Source: Clarkia xantiana subsp. parviflora
Lineage: Eukaryota; Streptophyta; Magnoliopsida; Myrtales; Onagraceae
NCBI GenBank assembly: GCA_036873135.1
Contig: JAPTYO010000008.1
Coordinates: 30,468,761-30,532,760 of the forward strand
Length of the DNA: 64,000 bases
Direction of reading: 5' to 3'
A program made the position numbers and the translations under genes. The notes under the pieces are model-generated. The model did no database searches, was not told where the DNA came from, and saw only the letters and a list, made by a program, of their open reading frames with translations. How positions within the stretch are numbered: the stretch's first letter is position 1; every line of letters starts with the position of its first letter. Below, piece by piece: positions 34,656 to 45,700 of this stretch.

Positions 34656-35890
34656 TAAATGTGATAATATAACAAATATGGATATATTTTGAGAAAATAC
34701 AATATAAATTATAATACAATTTTTTTTTTAATTTGGGAAAAAAATGCACCATTGACCATGAATTGTTTTTTACAATTAAGAAAAAATACATAAAATATAT
34801 ATAAACATAATAATATTATATAGCGATAATAATAATAGTATGATATGCATAATATATAATAATAATAATAACAATATGATTTTTACTACAGTTTACAAAA
34901 TTAATCCTAGACTATAACTTGGGCTGAAAAGTTAATCATAGACTTTGAACATTATTTCGGCAGTATCAATAATGTAAAACTATGAAACCCTAACTAATTA
35001 TTAACAACAAAAAAAAACCGTAGCTAATTAGCAAGCAGTAAACCTACCTAAGAGAAGACATGTGTAGGCAAATATCACGGGCAGAGAGAGCTAAAGGGAG
35101 ATGGAGACCGAGAGATCCACTCGCCAGTCGTTCTCCTCTCTGCAGCGACAAACAGAGCAAAAGTGAGACGAAGACCAAGAAATATTTGCTTGTTGTCGCC
35201 CTTCTACCTTCAATCGACTCCGCTGCCTTCATCCGCTTCATCTACGGTGAGAGGGTGACCTTTGATTGATACATGGAGTGTTATTCATTTATTGTCTCAA
35301 TTTTCCAGGTGCAAAAATCATAATTTCAGCAGCAATTCTTCTTCTTTATATAATAGATGATTTTGTAGTAGTGAGATTCTAGGTAGATGAATGGTCATTT
35401 TTTATGAATCGGTTTTGTATATGGTTAATTATTTATGTGAATTAATTTTCAGTTTTATATAGGTTATATTAATGCGAATTAATTGTACAATTGCTTCGAT
35501 AAAAAAAATTGTACAATTGCTTCTGGTAAAAGAAGAGTCTTATTGTCGAATGAATTTTTTTTATAGCGTTAAATTGTTAATTATTGTATTAGCTTTTATT
35601 ATTTTGATGTGTCTTAATGTGAGGCGTTGAAATTGAAATCTTATTGGCTATAAGACTGATGATGTATCAGCTGTAGGTTTACTCTATTAGTCAAAATCAT
35701 CGAGATTAGTACAGTTTAGAAGATTTAGAAGATATAGAAGATTAGAATAAGAATAACTGACGCAATAGAGGTTATGGTTTAAAAATAAATGATATTAATA
35801 AATTAAAAGATATAAGTTGTTGATGTGTTATGTGATGTGTCAAGCATAAATTCAATGTCTGAGCTAAGACCATCCATGTTAGAGGTGAAG

Positions 35891-36204
35891 GGAGAATTAA
35901 TTGTTACCATGAGAATTAATTTGATTGAGAGGTGAGAGAATTAATTGGAGGGAGAAAAGAATAAATTGAAATGATGATGTGTAAACCTCTGATTTGACGA
36001 TAAGGCTGATGTGTCGACACCAGAAGAGCCCACAATCAGGATTAGTTGGAGAATTAATTGTTACCATGAGAATTAATTTGATTGAGAGGTGAGAGAATTA
36101 ATTGGAGGGAGAAAAGAATAAATTGAAATGATGATGTGTAAACCTCTGATTTGACGATAAGGCTGATGTGTCGACACCAAAAGAGCCCACAATCAGGATT
36201 AGTA
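35891..36204. repeat. 157-bp tandem duplication inside the Helitron
   Basis: GGAGAATTAATTGTTACCAT starts units at 35891 and 36048; the two copies differ at about one base (CACCAGAAGAG versus CACCAAAAGAG). The near identity suggests a recent duplication close to the Helitron 5' end. Confidence 0.95.
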
Positions 36205-36219
36205 TAATATTTAGATAGA

Positions 36220-36983
36220 TTTAGATTAGATTAGATAATACGAATGTTAATGGGTCGGGCGTTAAGGGTTAAAAGTGTTCTAAGGATTCTATGAGTTTTT
36301 AAGTCAATATCTAATTAATAGATAAAGTGATCAACGGTTACATTATATTAACTATATTATTAATGTAAATGTCGATTTCTAATTAATGGATAAAGTGATG
36401 ACAGGCATGTTAACTTAACTAATTAATGTAAATGTTTTTTTTTTTACGGAAAAAATGAATGAGCTAGTAGTGGCGACCCAAGACCCATCCCGTTACGTAA
36501 TGTTCGGGCTCTCCTATTCACGATCTGAGATTTTTCTGACAGACTTTGCGAACAGTCAGCGCATACACTGTCCCCGTTAACGTAACCCCACCAATATAAA
36601 CATATTATAGTCAAGATGTATGTAAATGTTGTTACTTGGTACGTTTATTGCATCATTTGTATGAATGTTTTTTATTTTTATTTATTTTTTTTTCGTTTCC
36701 GCATGATTTCCATTAGGAGAGTAACACATGTAGTATGCTCGCTCAATACTTAGACTTGGTCTCATTCACACCAAATCAATCCTTAAGAATTAAAGCGATA
36801 ATCATGAATATTTTAAAAAATAAATAAATTAAGGATCTTAACTGCGTTTGAACTCCTAAAGATAAAGGTTAAACCTGATTACATACTTATTTGTATTAAA
36901 TGTTGATCTTATCATTAATTTTTTACAATGCAAACAAAAATAGTATTTCACATCGTTAGTAGCCGCTTCTAGATTTGATTTTT
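36220..36983. other. Intergenic DNA with an unclassified GC-richer insert
   Basis: At 36465-36600 there is a less AT-rich block (AGTGGCGACCCAAGACCCAT near its start, CGTTAACGTAACCCCACC near its end) unlike its surroundings. I could not assign it to a tRNA or SINE. Otherwise AT-rich with no gene. Confidence 0.4.
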
Positions 36984-37698
36984 GGGTTAAGAACCTATGA
37001 AAGGTCTGAACTATCACGCATGTTAACGGGAGATGTCTGAAATTTAAAAAGTTAATAACAGAGGTCTAAAATTTCAATTTTGTTGATTTGAGATTTTCCG
37101 TCAATTTTTAGGGTTAAATTTAACAGAATTGTGTGAAATGACATTTTTGCCCCTTTAATATTTTGTTTTATTTAATATCTTATTTAATGAAATGTGAAAT
37201 GACAATTTTACCCCTAAAGTCAAATTAAAACCACCCAACTCCGGCCACCGCCACCCGACTCCGGCGACCACCAACTCGACTCCGACGACCACCACCACCC
37301 GACTCCGGCGACCCGACTCCAGCCACCACCTCAGCATAAAAAGCTCGACCAGAGGCACAGATCTCCGATCAGAGCTTTTTGGCTACGATTGGAGCCCAAT
37401 CGGGGCCGGTGGCTCTGATTTGGGCCCAATCGGAGCCTTGGTGGTGGTCGCCGGATTACGGTTGGTGGTCGCCGGAGCTGGGTTGGTTGAGCGGTGGTGG
37501 CTTCAAGGGCATTTTGGTCTTTTCACTTCAAGCATGTGAGGGGCACACTTGATATAAGGGCATTTTTGGAAATTTATTTTATTTCCGTTCACATGCCAAG
37601 CATGTGACTAACTTCCGTTAGTTTTAACGGAAAAAACTAACGGAGACCTCTCCCGTTAACATGGGTGATAGTTCAGACCTTTCATAGGTTCTTTACCC
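36984..37698. mobile_element. Mutator-type MITE with 9-bp target duplication and gene-like interior
   Basis: The ends match as inverted repeats: left GGGTTAAGAACCTATGAAAG and right end reverse complement GGGTAAAGAACCTATGAAAG, continuing through GTCTGAACTATCAC and ATGTTAACGGGAGA. A perfect 9-bp duplication, TTGATTTTT, flanks it at 36975-36983 and 37699-37707. The interior (about 37230-37500) is GC-rich, with repeated CCACCCGACTCCGGCGACC-like units and GGTGGTCGCCGG, unlike the AT-rich neighbourhood. This composition resembles Pack-MULEs that hold host gene fragments, but I recognise no protein. Confidence 0.92.
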
Positions 37699-37707
37699 TT
37701 GATTTTT

Positions 37708-38538
37708 CTTACATGAAAAAGGTAAAAAAAATAGGGAAAGTGTGGCGCCCGGAGGACCTCCACCCAATATTTATTGGGTAATCCCTTTAACCTAGGGGTG
37801 ACAATTGTGTCGTATTGTATTGATTTATTCGTGTCATTAGTGACATGAGTGTTAAATACTCTTTCATGTTAAAACACATCACTCATAAATGTTTCACTAG
37901 TTTTTCAAACACGTGAGATGACACGGGCAGTTCCCGTGTCAAACGTGACACGGATTTTTGGTGTCAAGATAAATCTCGTGTCGATACGACATATGTTTGA
38001 AGCGAAAAATATTACACTTTTTAACCCAATTTTTTTACTAATGTTACAAAATCACCCTAAATCAAGCACCATCGTATTTTGATAAATAAGTTGAAATCTT
38101 CCAATTATACAAACATCAACTTCATAAGGAAAAAACTACTTAAAAATTAAAAAAAAAATCCAACATTACAACCTTAAACTAAGTAGAGCGGTGTTTAAAT
38201 TTCCAAGTGAACTTAAAGTTAGCACATGAACTCATATGTTCTTAAACAATGAAGTTACTCAAACAATCATCACTTGAAAGAAGGTAACAACATAAATTCC
38301 AAACATCGACATAATAAGAATTTAATTGGGAAAGAGATCCTTGTAAGACCATTCCTAAAGTATATAAAGCCGTTTGCAACCCTAAAATCTATTACATTAT
38401 AAGTTTTTAATATTGCATACTGACCCCACTGTTTATATTAGGATAAGATAACTCCTATATTTTTATATAACATTATGTATATTTATATAAATAATGATTA
38501 AAAGTTATGGCCTCGTGCTAAATTGAGTATGAGTTATA

Positions 38539-38592
<54 letters not shown>

Positions 38593-39170
38593 GTAAGTGA
38601 TCTATTAATAAATATTATGTTTTAGATAAACTGTGTCTATGTATGTTTATTTGTGCGCCTAGAGTTCTAAGTTACATCACATGCTTAACATCGTGTCTAG
38701 TCATGTCAGGGAGTTGTCAAACACGTGACATATATTCACATATATTTGTGCAAGTCAAGGACATTAAAAAAAAAAAAGCTCTGTTATGGCTTGTGTTGTG
38801 TCGAAATGAACTTTTATTTATTTTTTATGATGTAAGTCTCGTGCAGTTCCTGAATCCGGTTGACACTCTTGTTTTATCAGAGAGCGGATCAAAGTAACAA
38901 AACATACAGTAAGTAGAACATGGATGCCTCCTACCCCTTAACATAGTCTTGAAACTCCGCCCTTTATACTGTTTTTTCTTGCTTGTACACTTCTTTTTAA
39001 ATAATCTAGAGAAATTAAGCATGTGCGTTGTACGTGCAAAAATAAAACAAAATGCATTTTTTACATATGTTAGGTTAGAAGACAAAAAAAAAACATCATT
39101 TATACTACAATTACATCATTATCAAAATAAAGAATCTGAATGACATAATAATAAAATCTTAAATTTGGTT
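37708..39170. other. AT-rich intergenic DNA, possible hAT-type end
   Basis: At 37791 the text CTAGGGGTGACAATTGTGTCG resembles the terminus of the hAT-type MITE at 63452, and GACACGG/CCGTGTC motifs follow as in that family. I found no clear right end, so this may be a decayed copy. A TA microsatellite lies at 38541-38589. No gene seen. Confidence 0.4.
38541..38589. repeat. TA microsatellite
   Basis: About 24 uninterrupted TA units. Confidence 0.95.
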
Positions 39171-39175
39171 ATAAT

Positions 39176-39936
39176 TGTTAGGTTCCAAGTCTAGGGTCAA
39201 CGGGCGGTCGACCTAAGTCTCGTTCCTCACTGGAGATGTTGCGGATTCGGTGCTCTCGAGTTGTGTCGTCCTAGCTTGTGTCTTTTTGTCCTTCGCTTCG
39301 CTTCTCTTCTCGCCCTGCAAGAGGGGCAATACCAGGCACAGAGGGGGGGGGGGTGCCTGATGAACCCTCTCCGATGCCTAAGTCAGTACGGTTTTTGTAG
39401 AGAGATAAAGCTAGAGAGATGTTAGAGCAAAATTATGCAACTTGCCAAGATGATCAAATGAATAGTGGAAGAGTTGTATTTATAGGCAACGGTGTCATTA
39501 AGGTGGCTTAATGACATCGTTAACCTTTTAAACACAATTAATTATCCTTTAAACACGTAATTAAGACCTTAGGGTACGGAGAAGGTTGGCGGAAATAAAC
39601 CGAGTATGGGAGTCTAAAAGCAGTGTCGGGGCCCTTGGGGGGGGGGGGGGGGGGGGAAATCCGACCCCCAAGGGTAGGGGTTGGGTGAGGCCACCCAACC
39701 CCTCCTAGGGGAGATCGGGTTGGCTGACCCGATCTCCCCTAGGGGAGGTCGGGTGTGGCCACCCGACCTCACCTAGGTGAGTCTAACTTGGTCCGGACGA
39801 GTATTTCGGCCTTGTCCGGACCTTTGGTGTTTTCGCGGGGTGTTCGGGTTGAAGTTTCGATTTGCAATCATTAACGGGGTGAACAAAATGGAACGATTTG
39901 GAAGTCAACGGGTTCAAATTGGGCGTATATCCATCA
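39176..39936 (-). repeat. 3' LTR of retrotransposon 1 (761 bp)
   Basis: Minus-strand TATA box TATAAATA at 39484-39477. Contains G runs (39346-39354 region and a run of about 22 near 39638-39656). Three stacked hairpin modules lie at about 39676-39781 (AGGGGTTGGGTG, GGGGAGATCGGG and GGGGAGGTCGGG arms). Confidence 0.95.
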
Positions 39937-39955
39937 CATGCCCCCGAGTCAACCA
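39937..39955 (-). other. Polypurine tract region of retrotransposon 1
   Basis: Minus strand reads GACTCGGGGGCATG directly against the LTR. Element 2 has GACTCAGGGGCAAG in the same place, showing common descent. Confidence 0.7.
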
Positions 39956-40479
39956 ATGGCCTGACCCTTGATTGACTCTATTTTAGGATGGTATGACACG
40001 CGCAATTTGAAGCCGGGATTTTACCTTTTTGTCTGAATGGTTACTTACCCATGGATGTGTGCCCCTGACTCTGCCCCCTGCCTTATAAGATAGAGGAATT
40101 GTAAACGTCAGAATAGCACGGACACGTGTCCAAGCACGCGTCCGTCTGGGGTGGAAATAATAAATCTTTCCTTGCTACGGGCGTATACTCGAAAAATACA
40201 CGCTCGCATAGGGATGCAATACGAATACAGCTAAGCGATTCATACTTCAATTTCATGCCGGGACTTGTCTAAGTGGAGAAAAATTTAATTTTGGTCTAAA
40301 ATTTTTCTAAGTATGGGATGCTTAAAAATAAACCCATGGAATGTTAACTTGAGTGGAGATATGCCTAACCATAGTCTAAGGGAGGTAAAGATGATAGTTT
40401 TCCTTTAACCCTTAGATCTTATCTAATTTTAAATGGAGGGTTGTGATTATGTCACTTTAAAAAACCCTACACCTTTTCA

Positions 40480-41504
40480 AATATATAGAGGAGTAAAGAA
40501 ATTACCTCACTTAGCCACCATTGTCATCTTTTTCCTTTTTCCTCACACTTGGAGACCAAGGGAGGCATTCTTGCACACCAAGGGAGGGGGGCCGGCCGAA
40601 ATTCCAGTGAGGAACTAGCAATTCCGACCAGCAGCTCAGGCGGGACGGCGACGCGAGAAGACTCAGCCGGAGACGACGACGCGACCCCAGGCGGACGGCG
40701 GCCAACGGCGGTGCGGAGTACGGCTGAGGCGACGGGGATCGCCATTCGCGAAGGCGAGGGCTTCTGTGGCTTCGACGAGTGGCCACGGCGGCGGGACAGG
40801 CGGGGATAGGCGCAGCTCGGCTCCGGCGGCGACAAAATCGAGGCTCCGGCGAGGGACTGATTCCGGCCAACTTCGAAGTTCGATTTCCGGACCCGTTTAT
40901 CACATCGGGTCGGGTTTTCCAAAGGTCCACTCTTTTCCTTTCCGTTACCGTGTAAAATGTTGATTTTTGAATTGCCGATATTCGATTGCCGATACTTGAT
41001 TGAATATGTGATTGCCGTGGATAGCCGTAGCTAGTCGTGGATTTGGGGAAAAAATTTTGGCCGGTCGTCCGGAGGTAGTTTTTTGTCCGATTAGACTATT
41101 CCCGTTTTGAATTTGATGTCGAGGCGCCATTTGTGTGTTGATTTCCGTTGGAGGGCGTAATTGTAATTTTGCCCGGGAACTGACTCTTGGTTCGAACGAA
41201 ATTGTCCGATTTGGTTGCCGTGGTGTCCTTGGCGCGTGTTTGTTACCTTTATTGGATGTCTTCGGATTTTTGGTTGTTGTTAGTCGAGTACTGGGGTACT
41301 CCCGGTTTTTTCGGAAATTTTCTTGTTTTGACATCTGTCATGCCGTGGTACTGTATTCTTGGTGGTGTCCCCGCACGCAGACTCTGCAAAGGCGTTACAT
41401 CCTTCGAAGGATGAGTAAGTTTCTCTTCTCTTCTATTCGTCGCATTACTTCCTTTCCTGTCATTAGCTTAGTGTCGCAATCTGAGCCGGGGTGTTAGTCG
41501 AAAC
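40480..41504 (+). promoter_or_regulatory. Promoter and GC-rich leader of the antisense gene in retrotransposon 1
   Basis: A TATA-like ATATATAG near 40480-40487 is followed by a leader with a GC-rich block (40580-40880, many CGGCG/CGACG triplets). A donor-like GATGA|GTAAGT lies at 41411-41421. Element 2 has a comparable GC-rich block (61080-61260) upstream of its own antisense gene. Start of transcription is inferred. Confidence 0.5.
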
Positions 41505-43828
41505 TTGATTCGAACTTTGGGATTTCCTGCTACCTTTGACTTAGGTCTCGCTGCTTTGTCGGAGAACCACCTGACTAGGTCTGATTATAACGAGCACGTT
41601 ACTTTAGGTGATATCTGCCCCTTAGATGAGCCTCTATATCCTTTCCTCCCCTCCTTGGGGAATACCCGCCAGACGGTGACAGAGCCTCCGAGGGGGAAGG
41701 TCGTTGTTTACCCTTCCCAGATTCGATTTGGATTACGGCTGCCTTATTTCGATGATCTTGTATAATTGAGTAGGTTCTTTAGGATCTCCCCTGTGAACCT
41801 TGCTCCTAGTGCTATCCGTATCTGGGTGGGCTTCCGGGTGTTATGCCACTGGTACTCCTGGAAGTACTCACTGGTTTTGTTCCGCTGTTTCTATCGATTC
41901 CAATATCAGAGGAAGGTAGGCTTTGCGAGTTTTGTAACTCGACATCCACCCCTCAAAGATTCCCGGTTTGCTGACTTCGGGTTGAGTGGGGTCGAGTGGA
42001 ATACTTCTCTTCGCTTCGTGGTCCGGAGCGATAACTCAGCGAGCCACTGGGCCAAACATTATTTCTTCATTACGGATCGGTATGTTACTTGGTCAGTCTT
42101 GAATGAGGATCGGTCAGACGGCTGGCCTGCCTTCGGGGAGTTCTCTTCTGCGGATTTAGAGACTATGAAGGCCATCTATGAGAGCAACATGACCCAGTCA
42201 TACTGCCCTGTGTCCTTAGCGACTGAGACAGATCTTTATGAAGCAGGGATCAGTTTGACTCCTGACTCCGGGGGTTCGGTATGTTACTTAGTCTTCTCAT
42301 CTGCATTTACTTTCTGCTTTTTTCTTGTAGGTTGGTTTCACGGGAAAACATATAACGTGCAGGCGGCACCGGTCGATCTGAGCAAGAGGAGGGATCCATC
42401 TAGCTCTACCCTGAAGAAGTCCCCCATGCTTGGGAAAACTGCTGGGGCCTCTGGTATACTTCCTTCTCCTTACCCCTTTATGGTATACTTGTGTTTTTCT
42501 TACCTTGTTTTTCTTGTATTGCTAGGGCACTCTCCCCTGGTGACCGAGAGGGTTGTCTCCGTAGGCAAAGGCTCTGGACCTTCTAAGTCCAAGTCGCGGA
42601 GGTCCGACTCTGAGGCCGGGGCCTCGGCTGTCAAGAGGAAGAAAGCTGCAGATCCTCCTCCGTCTGTTGTTCGTCCCCCGACTCTGTCTCGCGATAAAGA
42701 GATGGTGGTCGAAGAGGCGCCTTCCCGAGCTGACAAGGGGAAGCGACCTGTTGGTGATGGTGGAGTGGTCACTGGTTCTCCATCCCCCGCCCCCCAGCCG
42801 AGGGCACGGCCGTCAGGTTCGATCTCCTCCCTGTCATCGACGCTTCTATGTTTATATTTTTCTGTATCTTACTTTGTTTGTATAGGTGGGCCTCCGGCTT
42901 TGAGTCGGAAGGATTTCGAACGCCTTACTGACGAGGATATCGTTGGATCTGAGTGGACTCCTTTTGCTGGGTTGAAGGAGTTCCACCTTGATAGCGGGTC
43001 TTCCTTGCGCACTCCGGAGGTTGGTATCCGTGTGCTTCGCGGTGCCACCCCTCCTGGTGATCGTGCTGCTCAGCCTAAGTCTCCTGGGGAAACCCGGCGC
43101 TTCGTTCAGGGTGTACTATCCCGTTATGTGCCTGTGAGTGGTTCCTTCCTTTCTCCTTTTTACTTTCATGTGGTTGCTTTTCCAGTTACTCATCTCTTGT
43201 TTAAATTTTCAGGGTATGTCTGACATGGTGAACATGTCATCCCTTGTGCTCGAGCTATCCGACGAGAAGAAGGCTCTTGAGGACAGCCAGGTATCCCTGA
43301 AGGCGGAGCTCGCCACTGCTACTGAGAAGGCACGCTTGTCCGATCTGAAGATGCAGGAGCTCAGAGACCAAGTGTCTTTACTTGAGACTACCGTAGGTAG
43401 CTTACGCCGGGAGGCCGAGGTCGCATCTTCACTCCATTCTGAGGAGTTGCGGAAATTAGAGGCAAGGTGCCGGGCAGAGGAGAGGACTGTCGCAGTGTCT
43501 GAGTACAAGGCTTCCTCTGCCTTCACTGCTGACTACAGTGTGTGGCTTACTCAGGAGATGAACCAGTTTGGTGAGTATCTCGTTGATCATATTTTTTCGC
43601 ATTGATCCTCAGTTTCCGGTTGGCGATCTTGGTGATTTTGGACCGTACGCTACTGGTTACATGGCTGTCCTTAGGGGTCAGGCTGCTTTTGCAGACGAGC
43701 CTGCCCCTACACAGGTGGATGCTACGCCTGTGGATATTGACACTTCAGACTCTTCCTCCTCTTCCTCCATCTCTGCTGGTGGTTCGGCCTCAGGGGGTCA
43801 GGGTGACTCCCCAGAGGGCTCTGGTTGA
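41505..43828 (+). pseudogene. Antisense gene of retrotransposon 1, 'putative gypsy type transposon' (PF04195-like) protein, spliced
   Basis: Lies on the strand opposite to gag. The N-terminal part has the PF04195-like pattern: FGLRLPYFDDLV, FRISPVNLAPSAIRIWVGF, LFRCFYRF, then SHWAKHYFFITDRYVTW. A basic/Ser-rich middle (KGSGPSKSKSRRSDSEAG) follows. A coiled-coil part (about 43210-43570: LELSDEKKALEDSQ, LRDQVSLLETTVGSLRREAE) precedes a last exon after TCCTCAG at 43612 that ends in a Ser-rich tail, stop at 43826-43828. Intron-like GT...AG stretches are seen near 42274-42330, 42453-42524, 42815-42884, 43132-43211 and 43571-43611. A TAA at about 41763-41765 breaks the frame where element 2 has an aspartate codon. 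Function is unknown; known members come from Gypsy elements of the Tat group. Confidence 0.75.
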
Positions 43829-44213
43829 TGTATTGACATCTTTCTATCTTTGTATATACGACCATACTCTTCCTCCCCTTTGATGGGTTGAGTATCTTTT
43901 GGGGTTGCTGTGGGATTTTGTGTTGCTTTTCTTTGTCGTATTGTGTCGTTGGCTGTGTGGTTCACTTGCCTTTTCATGGGTACTTCGTATGTTTTTGTAC
44001 GTACTCTTTTGATTATGGACTCTTCTCTTGGTGTATTTCCTTTACTTATCCTTCTTTTGTGTTTTCCTTCATGCCATGCCTGCTATCTCATCAAGAAAAA
44101 ACATTATGTGTTCTTCATAGCACTTTACTTTTAAATTACTTTCTCATGGGATCCTTCTTAGTATGGTGTAATGATCTTCTGATACCCTTTGAATGGTATG
44201 TATGGTGTTGCTG
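43829..44213. other. 3' flank of the antisense gene
   Basis: T-rich, with TTTTGT / TTTGTATATA motifs suitable for a plant polyadenylation region; no gene. Confidence 0.4.
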
Positions 44214-44962
44214 GACCAAAGATACGCTCTTGGTGGGCGTTGAATACTGTTCACGAGATACGCTCCCGGAGGGCACCAGTAGTTAGACCAAAGATACGCT
44301 CTTGGTGGGCGCCGAAACTGTTCGCGAGATACGCTCCCGGAGGGCACCAGTAGTTAGACCAAAGATACGCTCTTGGTGGGCGTCGAAACTGTTCGCGAGA
44401 TACGCTCCCGGAGGGCACCAGTAGCTAGACTAAAGATACGCTCTAGGTGGGCGTTGAAACTGTTCGCGAGATACGCTCCCGGAGGGCACCAGTAGTTAGA
44501 CCAAAAATACGCTCTAGGTGGGCGTTGAAACTGTTCACGAGATACGCTCCCGGAGGGCACCAGTAGTTAGACCAAAGATACGCTCTAGGTGGGCGTTGAA
44601 ACTGTTCACGAGATACGCTCCCGGAGGGCACCAGTAGTTAGACCAAAGATACGCTCTAGGTGGGCGTTGAAACTGTTCACGAGATACGCTCCCGGAGGGC
44701 ACCAGTAGTTAGACCAAAGATACGCTCTAGGTGGGCGTTGAAACTGTTCACGAGATACGCTCCCGGAGGGCACCAGTAGTTAGACCAAAGATACGCTCTA
44801 GGTGGGCGTTGAAACTGTTCGCGAGATACGCTCCCGGAGGGCACCAGTAGTTAGACCAAAGAAACGCTCTAGGTGGGCGTGTTGAAACTGTTCACGAGAT
44901 ACGCTCCCGGAGGGCACCAGTAGTTAGACCAAAGATACGCTCTAGGTGGGCGTCGAAGCTGG
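44214..44962. repeat. Minisatellite, 71-bp unit, ten copies, in retrotransposon 1
   Basis: Units start with GACCAAAGATACGCTCT and contain GAGATACGCTCCCGGAGGGC. Starts run from 44214 to 44927 with a period of 71, and copies are nearly identical. Each unit holds two GATACGCTC cores and a CTCCCGGAGG dyad. No unique spacers, so this is not a CRISPR array. Confidence 0.95.
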
Positions 44963-45440
44963 TAGTTTGAAATCTACCTCAAGATACGCTCTTGGGGGCG
45001 TCGAATCTGGTAGTTTGTAATCTACCTCAAGATACGCTCTTGGGGGCGTCGAATCTGGTAGGTTGCAAATCTACCTCAAGATACGCTCCTGGGGGCGTCG
45101 AAATTCGTAGTTTTTGAAAACCACTCTCAAGATACGCTCTTGGTGCGTCGAAGGTCGTAGTATAGAAACTACTCTCAAGATACGCTCTTGGGGGCGTCGA
45201 AGGTCGTAGTATGAATACTACTCTCAAGATACGCTCTTGGGGGCGTCGAAGGTCGTAGTATAAAAACTACTCTCAAGATGCGCTCTTGGGGGCGTCGAAG
45301 GTCGTAGTATAAAAACTACTCTCAAGATGCGCTCTTGGGGGCGTCTAATCTGTTCGCGGGATAGGCTCCCGGAGGGCACAGGGTTCGTAGTTTTTAGAAC
45401 TACTCTCAAGATACGCTCTTGGTGGCGTTGAAGGTGTTGT
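44963..45440. repeat. Minisatellite, 48-51 bp unit, about nine copies, in retrotransposon 1
   Basis: Units start with AAGATACGCTCTTGGGGGCG at 44981, 45029, 45078, 45129, 45177, 45226, 45276, 45324 and (after a 71-bp-type insertion) 45408. They share the AGATACGCTC core with the neighbouring array, so one array probably grew from the other. Confidence 0.93.
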
Positions 45441-45700
45441 TGACTTGACGTCATATCTGTGTAAGGATAACTCAATGATTATATCATCTCCTTTTTTAAA
45501 AAATACTTTTGAGTAACTTCTACTTCATTAGGAGCATTCAAGGCTTTATGTACACACGGGATGCCTTGGGTGGATCAAGGCACCCTTTGGAGGAAATCAA
45601 AGATAGTTGTAGAGTTGGAGTAACTTCGTGAGTTCTCCTTCTCAAAAGTTGTTTTTGGAAAACTTAGAATGCTTGAAAATGCAAAGTGCTAAATATGAAA

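Larger units (their letters stand above)
34626..36219 (-). mobile_element. Non-autonomous Helitron, about 1.6 kb
   Basis: Read on the minus strand, the 3' end is a perfect 9-bp hairpin, ACCCGCGCG-A-CGCGCGGGT (34655-34637), then seven bases and CTAG, followed by T. This is the canonical Helitron 3' terminus and insertion context. The 5' end should start with TC after an A; TCTAAATATTATACTAATCC starting at 36215 (or four bases earlier, 36219) fits. No Rep/helicase gene is inside. It carries a gene-like GC-richer stretch at 35060-35270 that may be captured sequence, and a tandem duplication at 35891-36204. Confidence 0.82.

Noticed and set aside
36465..36600. tRNA or SINE
   Set aside because: No cloverleaf or convincing A and B boxes could be found in the GC-richer block.
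44214..45440. CRISPR-like regular repeats
   Set aside because: Units are head-to-tail without unique spacers and the setting is a plant LTR element; this is a minisatellite.
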